A stretch of 64,000 nucleotides of DNA from Panaeolus papilionaceus (lineage: Eukaryota > Basidiomycota > Agaricomycetes > Agaricales), in the NCBI GenBank assembly GCA_015501605.1, contig JADNRZ010000003.1, positions 2,294,001-2,358,000 on the forward strand, written 5' to 3'. Position 1 is the stretch's first letter. Each line of letters starts with the position of its first letter. Positions 34,008-47,023 of this stretch are shown here, piece by piece. Under the pieces are notes generated by a model that did not search any database, had not been told where the DNA came from, and was given only the letters and a program-made list of their open reading frames with translations. A program made the position numbers and the translations under genes.

Positions 34008-34525
34008 GATATTCTCGGCCTTGGACGACTGCAACTGCGGTTATGGCAGGATGGAGGGGTATGTAGTAGTGGATGAAATGGAAGAGAGTGGTATCTAATG
34101 AGAAAACAAGGGTGAACCCAATGCGTGGCAATCAGTTTGACAGTCATTTCACGTTGTGAGATTCGTTGCACTGCCTCCTGAATGACACAGCTGCAGTCCA
34201 ATAATAGTCGCGTCCACAGTGGCTCACCCACAATGCTACCGCTTTTGACGTGACGGAGGCAGTGACTCGGGGCTGTATATACGACTTTTTGCGATTAAAA
34301 ATAAAAAATCCTTGTCCCCCGGATGCAGGAACTAAAGCTAATAACGACACTGCAGCGAAAAATGTTATTTTCGCTGCTCATATGCTAAAGGTCCTTTTGA
34401 AAAGATAACGAAAATATTATACCTGGTTCACTCGCGAAAAGAGGGGGTCGTTGATTCTTGTTGATTTACAAGAAGATTTACCAAGCTTAGTTGTGATGCT
34501 CACCAATAAACATCTGCGTTCATCA
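34008..34525. other. Intergenic between the MYND gene and tRNA-Leu
   Basis: No gene seen; promoter side of the MYND gene. Confidence 0.45.
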
Positions 34526-34642
34526 GGCGAGATGGCCGAGCGGTCTAAGGCGCCAGACTAAGGAGACCAGGACATTTAGATGTCCAGCAGTGTTCGACAC
34601 ATCTGGTCTTTCGGGGCGTGGGTTCGAATCCCACTCTCGTCA
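34526..34642 (+). tRNA. tRNA-Leu(AAG) with intron
   Basis: Acceptor GGCGAGA / TCTCGTC (one G-T pair), D arm GCCGAGCGGTCTAAGGC, anticodon stem CCAGA / TCTGG with loop CTAAGG and an intron of about 36 nt after position 37, variable arm CTTTCGGGGC, T arm GTGGG-TTCGAAT-CCCAC. Anticodon AAG. A T6 terminator follows at about 34646. Confidence 0.88.
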
Positions 34643-34915
34643 AATCTTTTTTGCTCTTTCTGATGGCACATACACTTCCCAACAATTGTAAGAATGTCCG
34701 ATAAATTGACAATTGAATAGTTGAGTCTATGTGCAAAACGAAACGCTATCAACTAGTGTCCGTGAATGTCTATACCAATTTAGTGAGCGTTTCGCAGTTT
34801 ATAAACTGAACAAGAAAGTAGTCCGTGTAATAAACAAAGGGTGCTTGTCCAATAATGTCCGTCATCGTTTCGTGTGCTATGTCCGATTACATCTTCTATT
34901 CTGTCAAGACGACCG

Positions 34916-37900
34916 TCAGTAGGACTCGGTCAACCCAGCCATCGCAAGCAGAATGGCGGAATCCTTGCTGTTGTCAACCATAGATCTAAGCATGCTGCTC
35001 GCGTTTCTCAACAGGTTTACAGGCGTATCAAATTCGACCTTGAAAACTGCATAAACATGACAAGTTTGGTAGGCAGACTAACGAGTGGACTTACCAGTTT
35101 GCCTGCGTCCAAGACCATCTAAAGTTCATGAGGCACGTTGTCAATTCACACTGATTGTTGATAGGGCGGATAACACTTACAATTATGTCGGAATCCATGA
35201 TGGTTTGTAGCCTGTGTGCTACGGTTATCACTGTGACGTCGGGGTCAAGCTGAGTCCTCAAGGTAGTCTGGATGATACTGTCGGTCTTGTAATCTGCGAA
35301 ATAATAAGCCTATCAAAAACAAATTTTCAAATAATTCACAACTTACCGATCGCCGACGTGGCTGCACAAGGGAGATCGGTACTTCATTAGCATGCAGAAT
35401 GGCGTCCAAAAATGCGAGGACTTACCCTCATCGAGAATAAGAAGTTTGCTCCTCCGCAGGATCGCACGAGCCAGAGCGAGAATCTGACGTTGTCCAACAG
35501 AGAGATTCGTGCCTCCACCCGCAATATCCGTGTCAAGCGTAATCTTCGCCTCGCCTCCTGCCTCTTGCAACGCATAGAGGCCTGCTGATCGCAGGGCATC
35601 ATTAAGAACAGCGTCGTCTTCTTTTCCAAAAGGATCCAAGTTTTGGCGGAGAGTGCCTGCGAGGATAGATTCAGTAATTGTAGGGAAGATGTGTGTGAGG
35701 ATTTGGAGTACCACTTAGCAGTTCAGGCTAATGGGGAGTGAGCAAATCAGAGTCGAGATGGGATAGATGTCAGGATAGTGGCTTACTGTCTGCGGAATAA
35801 TGGTGATATTCGACCTGAGATCCTCCAAATTGATGCGCGAAGTGGGGAGACCGTCGTAGTATATTTCGCCTTCTGTCACGATACATCTCAAGAGAGACAA
35901 TGTGAGAGAACTCTGCGATGTCTTATTAACAGAAGATTTGAAAAGAAAGGAAGCAGATACATACCTTCCCACTTCCAGTCCGGCCAACTACAACGAACAC
36001 AGGTGTGAGTGAGTAAAAACCTGATGAAAGGGGGAGAATCAATCTTACCAACACCGACTCGCTGACCAGATTGAATATGGAATGTCAGGTTGTGAAGCAC
36101 AAGGGGACCAGCCTACAACAAATACATAGGTCGTTATTCAATTGTGAAATCGACAAAAAAGGACAGGGTAGTCGCACATACCTTTGAATACCGAGCACAT
36201 AAATTCTCAACGCGCAGATCTCCACTCGTGGGCCATGCGGCAGGTGGTTTGCCAGCGTCCACAAACGGAGGCTCATGATCAATATCCAAATAATCCTGAA
36301 TGCGCTCCAAGCTACATCCACCCCACCACATCATCAACGAATGTCATCTTATCCACAAAATCTTATGACTCACCTATTCGACTCCACCTGTAGATTATTA
36401 AACTGCCGAACCATGATGTATATAATAACCGTAAACGACAATGCAACGCTCAAAATAAACCCCGTATTCGCCGCACCAATCGCCGGCCCATAGACGAGGT
36501 ACGATGCGAGTGCGGTTGTGAACACAGACCCGAGGGTGTCTATTCTGATCCCGATCCACCGGTTGAGATTGTAGCTAGGTCTGTTGATGCGGACGTAGTG
36601 GTTTATACGTTTGAGGGATTCTTGCTTAAATGCGGCTTGGGCACCGTATGCTCTGATAGATACTAAAAGGAAGGAGAGCATCAGAGGTGTCGTCGTGTTG
36701 AGGGGAGTTGGACTCACCAAGACCGTGAATGGACGCAGAGAAGTGAGACAACATGGGTGAAAGTGCATTGCTAATTTAATTGAAGAATTATCAATAACCC
36801 AAATAAAATGTAACAAAAACCGTAAAAAAACCCACCTCATCTCTCTCTTCGTCGACATCTGCGCTTTAAGGTACATATTGCCCAAATAATACCCCGAATA
36901 AGCCACAATAAAGCCAGGAATAAAAAATGCAGGTGTAAACACAAGGATAGAAGCGAAACGAGCAACGATGGCCACAACTTGGCCACAGAAGTACGCAAAA
37001 ACTCCAGTCAAGTTTCCGTCGACATTTCGTGTGTCTTGTGTGAACCTGGCGAGGATACGGCCTGTTGGTGTTTGGTCGAGCCACCTAAAGCGAATTTATG
37101 TCAGACATAGAGTGAACAGTAGAGGGAGAGTTGTAACACACCTCAAGGTGCTAGTGAGCACAGACTGGACCAGCTTGGCATGGATGGACTCTGATGCTCT
37201 CATCGTCGCGAGCATGAAGTAGTACCTATGCAAGCCCGCAAAGAACAAGCTCACAGCGAGTATACCAGCATACAGCGTCAAATAACTGGAGTACACCGTC
37301 ATGCATCAGCTCACGTCTCCATCTTGGGCCAATCATGTCTCAAACAAGGGGGGGAAAATACTTACTACCAAGCCGACACATCCCCATGACCCGGATCCTC
37401 ATATTTCGACCCCCAATACCCCAAAAACCAAGCCTGTGTCAACGCCAACAGCTCATACACAAACATCAACGAGAAAAACACCACAAAGAACACAATAGGG
37501 TGGTCTCCTCCCAGTCCATAAACGAATAATTTGAACGAGTGCCATGATACCTTCCCTTCTGCGACTTCCTCTGCGAGAATGAGTTTTCCATCAGCTGCAA
37601 AGGGTGGTTTGGTCTCTTTGTCGGCGAGGACAGAGGAAGATGAGGCTTTATCTTCGAGTTCGGTTTCGATGAGGTCGTCCTGGTCTTTGAAAGGGATGGA
37701 TATGGGGTCGATGTCCTCTGTGACGATGGTGCCGTCTGAGGACATTGTGAGGAGGAACTCGGCCATTGGGAGAACGAGAGGTAAGTTATGTGTCTGATTT
37801 GTGTAAATCTGATTAGAGTGAGTTGGTGCGATAAGTGGTGAGGAGGGCTCACGATGAGGATGACGGTGCGACCTTTTATGAGGTCTCCACCGAAGCATTC

Positions 37901-40900
37901 CTTGGCAATAGATGCGGATCTGTAGATGATATTTAAATGAGTGTGATAGTTGATTGACGATACAGAGTAGAAATCGTACGTATGCACATCCAACGCAGCG
38001 AAAATGTCGTCCAAAAGTATGATTTGCGCAGGAGAATAAACAGCTCTCGCGAGGGTCAATCTTGCCTAAAAATAAAAATCAAAGGGTCAATTAAATTTCC
38101 AGATCGTTTTTAGCAGGGGCTAACACAAACCTTTTGACCACCACTAAAATCCAACAGGAAAAAACATCAGAAAAGCCAACATCCGAAAATAAAATGAGAC
38201 ACAGCCCTGACCTCAACGTCAACCCCCTCTCCCCCACCTCCGTCCCATCCCCCGCCTCAAAAAGCTCCAAATCCCTGCTCAACGCACACTGCTGCATCAC
38301 CTTTTCATACCTCTCCTCATCAAAGGCGCTCCCAAATAGCACATTCTCCTTGATCGTCGCATTCAGGACCCAGCTCTCCTGCGCTGCGTATGCCACGCCT
38401 TGTGTTCGGGGGAGGCTGAGCCAGCTGTCTGTTTGGGTGTCGGGGTACGGAGGGTGAGGGATGTAGTGCATCTCCCCCAATAGTGCCATCAACAACGCAG
38501 TTTTACCACATCCAGTGGGGCCGGTTATGACATTCAATTTCCCAGCTTTGAATGTGATATCATCTGGGATGTTCAACGTGAATGACCGATGTGTGGATGG
38601 TGTGGCTGTAGCTTCCGAGGATAGAGACGCGGTTTCTGATTCTGAGGCAACTCTAGATGGCGTAAGAGTCGATGTTGATACAGAGCTGGGCGCAGCAGCG
38701 TGACTTGTACTTGTCGAAATACCAGGACTGGGACTGGGCGTGATAACCGATTTCGACTTCGCAGACCAGGTAAAACTACACCTCCCAAACCCAATTCTAG
38801 GATCTTCTTCTCTATCTTCATCTTCACCAGATCCAGAAGCGGGCTCTGTGTAATTCGCATACGCATCCAACAGCTCTGTGCCCCGGAGGAGGGCGTTGAT
38901 GCGGTCCAGTGAGACTTTAGCTATGATGGGTTGTGGGGTTAGTTAAAATTTAAATATTTCAAAGGGTATGAAAGGAGAGGGGGAGGAAAGGAGAAGAAAA
39001 GGGGGGGGGAAGTACCTGTTATCACATCCGTATACCCCCATGAGAGATTCTGAATTTGATAGCGCAAGGAAGTGAACAGGACGAGACTTGAGAAAATTTT
39101 GGAAGCTAAAAAAAAGGAGGGAGGGAGGTATATCAGACAGCCGAAATATACATTGAATTGTTCCGAGGTCAGAAATACGACTCACGAACGAGGTCCCCGT
39201 GCATGACTACCGTCAACGTCGCATAGGTCGACCATTGCGTGATGAGGGGGCCAAACATCCTGCGGATGACCAGTCAGTCATTCACGCTCCACCCATTGTT
39301 ATATTTAAGCAAGCGTACCCAAGGAGCATATTTCCGTGTCTGAGGATCTGCAATAGCATTAAAACGCATTAATCTCCATTGCAGCAAGCACCCGGAACGA
39401 AATGGAATAGAAAATACCCTCAGTTTCCTCAACCACGCCAGCTCCTCCCTCCTCGTCTCATTAATGAGATTGATCATCTTGCGCTCCCAGCCAAAGAGTT
39501 TGACCATGCGAAGGACGGAGACGACTAGAAATTTAATGTATTCAATGTCAGTATACATGTGCCAAGACTGGACGAGATTAAGTATGTACCTTCGGACGTC
39601 TTTTGCACCCTTGCATCCGTCTACACGATCAACGAAAATAAAATATATTTATAAGAGTGGGGTTAAAGTTAAACTGAACGGGTCGCGCGCCAAAAAAAAT
39701 AAAAAAGCGCACCTTTTGCATCTTCACCTTCTCATACTTTGACAAAAACGTCCCAATGTATCCCGACAGAGGCGCGAGAAGCACGGTGAGGGCTAGCGTG
39801 ACTGTTGAACTGCAGCACCCAATGGTTAACGATACCGAAAAGAAAAAGAGGAAGGGGAACGGAAAAGTGCACACCTCCAACCCAAGATTTGATATAACAA
39901 TGCAATGGAAATAATAATCGATGCAGGGGTTATAATAACTAAATTATACCAGCACCAAGTAGAAAATACCGTTAATACCCGAAAAAGAAACCAAGAAGAA
40001 GAAAGAGACACACCATAACTCGTAAAATGAATGCCATCAAGCACATTATCCGCATCGCCCGTAACAGCATTATTAATCCTCCCAATCAAATTTCCCTTCT
40101 TATCCTTGCCATTGTCCTCCCCTCCCTCTTTGCCCTTGCCCTCGTCCTCGCCTGCCTTGCTCCCATCACCACCCTCCCCCACCCTGATCCTCAGGCCCCT
40201 CTCAAACACCACCTCCATCAACACGGCCTTCGCTCTATACCGCACCTGCGTCGACAAATATAAATACAGTTCTTCGGATATGCTCTTCATAAATGGCCCT
40301 ATGAACAGGACGAGGAGCCAGAACCAGGGCTTGAGTGTGTCGGGCGTTGGTTTCGCGTTTGGGGATTCGAGATGACTAGGGTAAGAGAGTGTGTAAGAAA
40401 CAGTGGTGAAGGTGAGAGAGGGAGGAAGGCGTACATAAGGACTTTATTCAGCCCTATTGGGGTGGATAAACCAAATATAATAGCCATGAAATCCACGATG
40501 TTCATGAGGATGAAGTCCGGCACTATTCAGTGGGTTAACGGGTTAAGTACGCGTCTGACTGTGTATGAGGAGAGGTAGAGAGAGAGAAGGGGACGTACTA
40601 AAATACCTCATCAGCCCCCAAAACACATGTCGATCCGGGGCACCTCTGAATCGATCCAAATGCTACTCCACCATCAGCCTCTCACCCCAATCCACTTAAA
40701 AAATACACCACTCACCTTAAACGCCCCCTCAGTCAAATACCCCGCCTCATCCGCATCCAACAACGGAGGCAGCTTCTCAACCGGGATATGCGGCACCCGC
40801 GTGCCCAAAAACACCAATGGATCCAGATAAGTGAACGTCACAAATGACGCCCAAGACGCCGTTTGCTCAGCTGACGGCTCTGGCATGGGGTTCTACATAA

Positions 40901-41737
40901 GTAATGGAGTTGTGTAGAGGTTAAGTCAGACTCATCATAAAAGGGAAATATCGGACTTGAAGGAACGACTGTACCTTCGGATCCACAGGCACGTATCGCC
41001 TCGGTATGCATAGCGGAATGATCACAGCTATGATGGTGAGAACGCCGATGTTCACCCATAATCTTCTGCCTCCCCCCTCAGCCGGGTGCAACCCGTATGT
41101 GGCAAGAGGGTAGAGGTCGCGGTACGCGTACATGGTCCATGTGGCGAGAAGAATGAGAGAGGTAGATTTGGAGGCGATAAAGCGGTGTGAGGTGGGGCGG
41201 GATGTGAGGGCGTAGAGGGAGAGGAGGAAGGTGTACAACTGGTGATGGGGTGTTGTAGTGGTTAGATTCAGCAAATGAGAGTGAGGATAAGGATATGGCT
41301 GAAGAGAGACTCACGTAGGTTAGTGCTATGTTCACATCACGGTATCCGAATAAATTCGAGAAGATAATCCTCCAGCTGTGATGTCGGTCAAACACCGAAT
41401 CAACTGAAGAAATCAAGAGTAAGAAGATTCCTAAAACACGCGCTACACGGAACGCTAATCTCCTCTTTCCCCCATTTGCGTCTATGAGTGAGTATGGTTT
41501 GTCGCTGTCTGGTTTCTGAGTTTTGAAGAATGTACGAGCGATGAGGGCATAACTGAGATGAAATATTGCCGTAGAGCAGGCCACGAAAAATGGGGTCCTC
41601 AGCATCGCTGACCTAAGGGTGAGAAGACAAGCGTCAAAAACAACTTGAAGGAAGAACAGGTTAACGTTGACGACAACACATCGTTTAAGTACACATACAA
41701 TCCACCCCTGGCGACCCATCACCTGCCATTTGGCCAT
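34916..41737 (-). CDS. ABC transporter, subfamily C (MRP-type full transporter)
   Basis: A multi-exon gene of roughly 1,400-1,500 aa. The N-terminus (41737 or the ATG near 41610, start uncertain) carries several membrane segments, then the linker PMPEPSAEQTASWASF...YLDP typical of ABC-C proteins (about 40700-40880). TMD1 covers about 39.3-40.6 kb. NBD1 has Walker A GPTGCGKT (about 38500-38525), the Q-loop region AAQESWVLNATIKENVLFG, signature SGGQK (38131-38143) and Walker B IILLDD. TMD2 covers about 36.4-37.9 kb. NBD2 has Walker A GRTGSGKSS (around 35965-35987), signature LSVGQRQ, Walker B LLILDE, D-loop ATSAID and the C-terminal VTVITVAHRLQTI. This subfamily exports glutathione and other conjugates or drugs across plasma or vacuolar membranes. 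Several motifs lie on micro-exons of 13-24 nt (see findings). Confidence 0.9.
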
Positions 41738-44579
41738 TCTACTTCACAGCATTCAAATTTGCCGACCTATACGGAATTCAACATCTTGAACACCTTCTCC
41801 ACACACATGCAGACGCATGTTCTAGCTGCGGTATCAACCCAAAAATAACCCACGTCCAGATATAGATACTAAAACGACGGGCTCGGGTTTAAATCACCGG
41901 GTTGAATTGTCTCGAGAAGATGGCTGAAGATGGACTCAAAGAGGGTCAGGTGGGGGGTGACCCATTTCTGTCTGCGGGCCTGCACAAGGGGTAGAGGTTA
42001 GACACGCCTCGGAGGCGATGGGAAGATGTAGATAGGTAGGTACTCACAGTCGTCGCGTGTTTTGATTGAGTTTAATGAGCTAGGAAGGTAGTTTCAAGGC
42101 TACGACGTTGAGAGGCTCAATTGTAGGCTTCATTCTGCGCATAACCTTATGATAGTGATGACTATGATGGAAGAGAAAATACCCCAAGACAGACAGCGGT
42201 GATCTAAAGTGTTTCCCATTGCTTCGACCCTAAACTCTGTATCGCCAAAACCAAGGGTATGTTGAATTAGGCAATTTCAAGGAACAGAGTCGGCTGAGTT
42301 ATGGGAAGGTTTTAATTATATTTCAACGAGATGTGCATATGCTATAAACAGGTCTGCAGATAGGCGTCGCTTAGTCTAGAACATTGAACAAGGCGGGATT
42401 GAAATACACACAATTAAGCTTCAATAAATGCAGGTTCCTACAATAACATTTCCATGTCCCCAGGTCTGTACCGGAACAAAACTAAGGCGGTGGAGGGAAA
42501 ATGGATGGTGGATTGGAAGGTTGTGGTATAAAGAGAAACAGTTGGTGTTGCATGTCGGGACCGACGACACTGCCTGGGATAACATTCCCAATTCCGGAGA
42601 TCAGCTCCTATTATCACCAATCCATGGTAGTCCTTCCTGCTTTCTTTCTTCAACCACCTTGACCTAGTCTACCAACCCACGATCTATTCGCCAGCTTTTT
42701 CTTCAAAACGATAATGCACAGCTCAAAATTTACTATACGCACGCCGACTTACTCTCCTCCTCGCGAGTATGACTCGCCCTGGGCGTCCATCCATGGCAAT
42801 GGTGCTTGGTACCTTGGGTGGTGAGAGTTTCATGTCAGATGTGGCATTGCAGTATAGCAAGTTTTTGTTAGACGCTATCGTGAGCTGATCAAGGCGTCAC
42901 GCAGCAAAAAAGACGCCATGAAAGTGTCCATATGTGCACGTGTCGGGTGGTGATAGTCATGCACACAGTGACACATTAATCTCTGTATGGACGGATTATG
43001 GGGATGAGGATGGGGATATGATGTACAGAGATAAAACGCCTCACAAAGCGACTTATCGACGTCTGCACTCTCCGAGTCACATGTCCGTCTGTCGATAGAC
43101 CTGGCCGAACCTGTTGCTGGTCAGAGTCATCTTTACGGCTATCGGTCCCCCTCTCGTGAGGAGAAGGCGTCGATGATGGTTCACTTAAGAGGTAGACTCG
43201 GACGTACACGACTCGCTCGGTCGTCACGTACGAACCTAGGTTTCTGGTTTAATATTGCTACGACTCTCTCACAAATCGTGTCGTGGATAACCACAGTTTC
43301 TTGGCTGGTCCTTCATTAGCGCTCTTTCCTTGTCATCGTGCTAAAGCCTCTGTAGGTCCCAAAGGCCCAATCGAGGTGCTCACTGCCAAAGCCTTCGTTC
43401 ATGGATGCCGAGACCCGATGTCGTTGACGTTCAGGCCGTCACGATCGTGTATCCTTAGATCGTTGGGTGGATAGTATCTCGAATGGATGGTTTCTATAGG
43501 GGCACAGCGCTTGTGCCTGGTCAACCTGATTCTTTCATGCATTATGCTTGTGGATCGGATAGTGAACGGGGATGGTGCTCGTCATGTGTGTCTAAAGGCC
43601 AAGAGCTGAGGTTGATGGATAGTTGTAACTTGTCGAGGGCGTGTGGGTAGTTCCCGATTGCAGTCCCCTTTTTCTTTTCTCAATCACCGTGTCAACCCCC
43701 CTGCGAAAAGCTTGATATGCGGACCACGTACTCTTCTCTTTCGCAATGGGCGTAAGATTCGCTTGCGTCCTTTCCGGGCCTAACAGCCTGAGGTGAAGAA
43801 TTAACTGAATGGCAAGCTGATCAAGCCTTTTGCTGAGCTAGGACGACACTGACAGTTTTGATTCCAATGTGCTGCTGTGCTCTTGAGCTTAATTTAACCC
43901 CCTCGAAGTGACGCGTAGACGCGTCGGCTGACTCGGATCGCACTATTTACTCAATTAAATGAATTATATGGTAGCCTATGTGTAATTATCAGGGACTGGA
44001 GCTCCTCATAACTGAATATGGAAATAAAGGACTCGCGTCACTTGAAAGACGAGGCATCAACGAGGGCATAAACTTTTTCTTATATATGTAAAACGAAAGG
44101 AAATGTCCAGGAAGACGAGATCGATAAGATGGATACCAAGAATAGACATCGACATCTGATCATAAGAACCCACTTCCTATCCTTCCCAAGTTGAAGTTCC
44201 TCCCGTCCAAGCTTCATCGATCATCCCCTGGCCTTCGTTTAATTCCCAATTTTCCACCAGTGGCCCCCGCGCGCCCTGTAACCTGTTCAAACACTGCGCA
44301 AAACATGCAATCCAGGAACCTACCCCTCTCCTTTAGACTCACGAGCACGACTCGCTGTCCGACTGGAAGAGTTTGGTAATGAAAACCTGGTCATTGTAAG
44401 TTTTGCGTAACTTAGCATAGAAATCAGGACAGGGTGCGCAAGGTCTTGGTGAGGCGCGATCATAGCCAGGAATGGATAGATGGGTGGGGCTCAGCATGGA
44501 TATTGATACGTGGTGGAGCGACTGTGTTCGGCGGTTTCGGCGTATCTGCACCGTATTGAACCACTGGAAGGAAATGTTG
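41738..44579. other. Intergenic, ~2.8 kb, no gene seen
   Basis: Only short frames without splice partners or motifs. Near 43907-43932 there is a CGCGT-rich palindrome (GACGCGTAGACGCGTC) of a kind repeated elsewhere in 43.9-55.2 kb. Confidence 0.4.
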
Positions 44580-45930
44580 CGATCGACCATGCCCAATCTA
44601 CCAACACAAAACCAAAGCTGCCTTTGAGCATACCGGTACCCAAAGTCCAGTGCATCCTTGAGGCGCATGTATATATGTGCCCAGGATGCCTCCTCCTTCC
44701 ATTTCCCCATGCTACAAAAAACCTCGACGTCAATGAGCATTCAAAAACTTGCTAACCAAGCAATTTACTCTTGTCTATTAGAAGCGCAAGAATATCTCGC
44801 CTTCTGGCCGGGACTACTGCATGTGGCGCTACCCGGGTATCGAGAGTTCGCAGTTGCTTGCATTGTCCAAGTTTTCGTGGAACTTTAACGGGCGGGTAGA
44901 GTTGCGGGGCGGTCAAGGAGGTATCTCCGTATGGATGTTGATACTGAAAAGATGGCTGTATGGATGGATATCGGGGTGAAATCCTTCGAACGCATGGATT
45001 GCGAGGGGTCCAACCTCGTCACCTCCAGGGTGCTTGTTCCGGAGGTCGAAGGGATCCTTCCTGGTGATAGATGGCTCAAAGATCGGCGTGGAATTGTTGA
45101 TGTGGAGTATGCATCGCTGGAATCAGGGCAAGTGCAAGAGGGTAACATAGTCGTCGAATGACATGACGGAGCGTGCCTTCTGCTTTCGTTTCGGGCAGTC
45201 GCAAAAAGCTGCCTGTGGCGGTACCCAGGTGATGGGGTTGTACCTGTCTGGCGCCACAGTTGCAATTTTTTGCGAAGCTTGAACGGCGGGCGAGATGTCA
45301 GGCCTGTCAGGGTGCCTTCAACCTTGACGAAATAATACAGTTCACGAAGGCATGGGAGCAGGTGGGGTATGTTGGACAGTGTAATTCACTGTGACATTGT
45401 GGCGAACTGAGATGTCGATGATCGCAGTCATGAGATTTGTAGACGACAGTTCGAAGCGTTAGCCCCGTCTCATCACTTATGTTTCCAATAAAAACCTTAT
45501 TTTTTCCTCTTTCATTACCCGTTCCTAGCTCTCATACGATTATTGGAATGGAAACAGTGATTCGACCACGGGGCTACAGCGCTCTATGTCTCTCACGGGC
45601 GGTTGTGTAGGGTCAGCTATATTCTGCATCATAAAGTAAGAGTAGCTGGGTGGTTCTAGCGGTAATTCGAAGACTCCTAGACTCTGGAGAGGATCTGGGA
45701 GTAAGGCGTTACCGAGGGGTTGCTCGGGAAATGCCTATTCCACAACGAGAAGATAATTGTGAAGGTCACTTTTGCCTTTAGAACCAATTTGTCAAGGTCT
45801 GCATAGCGCGAGGTTCGTTGAGAGAATGAGGTGCTATGTGGAGAACGGTGGATGTTGGGCTCAAGTGATTATCTGCCAGTGCTTTTCTTTCCAAGTTTCC
45901 TATTTGTCGTATTTTATCCAAGCAAACCCG
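44580..45930 (-). pseudogene. Decayed inverted copy of the 53053 gene
   Basis: Read on the minus strand, this region aligns in order with the gene at 53053..53761: a degraded TATA region (GGATAAAATACG near 45915), the splice donor context GACAAGAGTAAATTGC, an intron ending TTTTTTGTAG, and an exon-2 block SWAHIYMRLKDALDFGY that parallels PWAQMCLKDSLDLGY. The exon-1 frame is broken and no intact start is visible. The orientation is opposite to the intact gene. Confidence 0.65.
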
Positions 45931-45989
45931 CAGGCATCGCCTCGACCACGGGGTAGTAGTGCTTCAGTGAGTCACTATGGGTCCCTCGA

Positions 45990-46145
45990 TAGGCCTCATT
46001 TCTTAATCTCATTCGATGTAAAACTTCCCGAAGACGGTGAACCGCACTTCATGAACTTGTGATACCAAGCAAACACATATACTACGTGTTGTAATATCGT
46101 AAATCACAATTGCAATCACAGCGCTCGCTGGGTTCGAAATGCTTG
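45990..46145. repeat. Left arm of an inverted repeat (partner 52740..52895)
   Basis: Shares, in inverted orientation, CAGCGCTCGCTGGGTTCGAA, TTGTTGTAATAT-like, GTGATACC and TTCCC blocks with 52740..52895. It is the upstream part of the decayed gene copy. Confidence 0.7.
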
Positions 46146-47023
46146 GTGGGCGATTGCTATGTTATGATGAAAGGGATATGATTTGAGATGCTCACGATGC
46201 CTCTGTCGTGGGGTTAATTACCCCTATCTCACCAACATGTCTCGACGTCTCGATGTCAAGTAATGCTTTCAGCTCATCGAGTGATATGAGAACACTAATC
46301 ATAAGATGGTAAATAGCCTAATAGCACCAGAAGGCACTGGCGTCGATGTCAATATCCGGGAAGTGGAGTGTCAGAATGCGACCAACAAGTATCGCCAGTG
46401 GCCCAAAGCGATGCGACCCATACCCGACACACACTGGCACTGTCGGAGTTCTACGAAAGAAGCCCTGGCCTCGGAGCCATGCAGTGCGTGCTCTTGCTCA
46501 ATGTCTCTTCGATGAAAGTGGTATTAATTGAGATGCATTGAGTCATGAATCCTGGTTCCTTTGTCGCGGATCTTAATGAGCCCCCTATCTCTTCGACGCG
46601 ACGCGTCGCGTGAGGGGGTCAACTCTAAAAGTAGGCAAATTGACTTATGAAATTGATCTGCCTTGTCATCCCGAATGAGACGTGAAAATTGAACGATACT
46701 AGGACAAACGATTAATTAACCCGATTATTTAAATACCACCAATAGCAATAAGTAGCATAAAAACTTGAAAAGTAGGGGGTTCAAAATTCAGAGCGAATGA
46801 TGGACGATGGACGATGATGTGCAAGTGAGTACGACGAAGCTATGATAAATAGACGTTGTAGAGACTTTAAATTGGGATGAATGAATGAATGGAAGAGACA
46901 AAAAAAAAAAAGGTATGTACAAAAAATAATCAGCGAGGTGCAAAAAAAAGCATGGTATCAAATAAAATCGCGAAAAAGGAAAGGAAGAAAAGTTAACCAT
47001 GTAACAAAACAGAATGCCCGCTC
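46146..47023. other. Intergenic between the decayed copy and the RBR gene 3' end
   Basis: No gene seen. Contains a CGACGCGACGCGTCG palindrome (about 46589) and A-rich runs near 46900. Confidence 0.4.
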
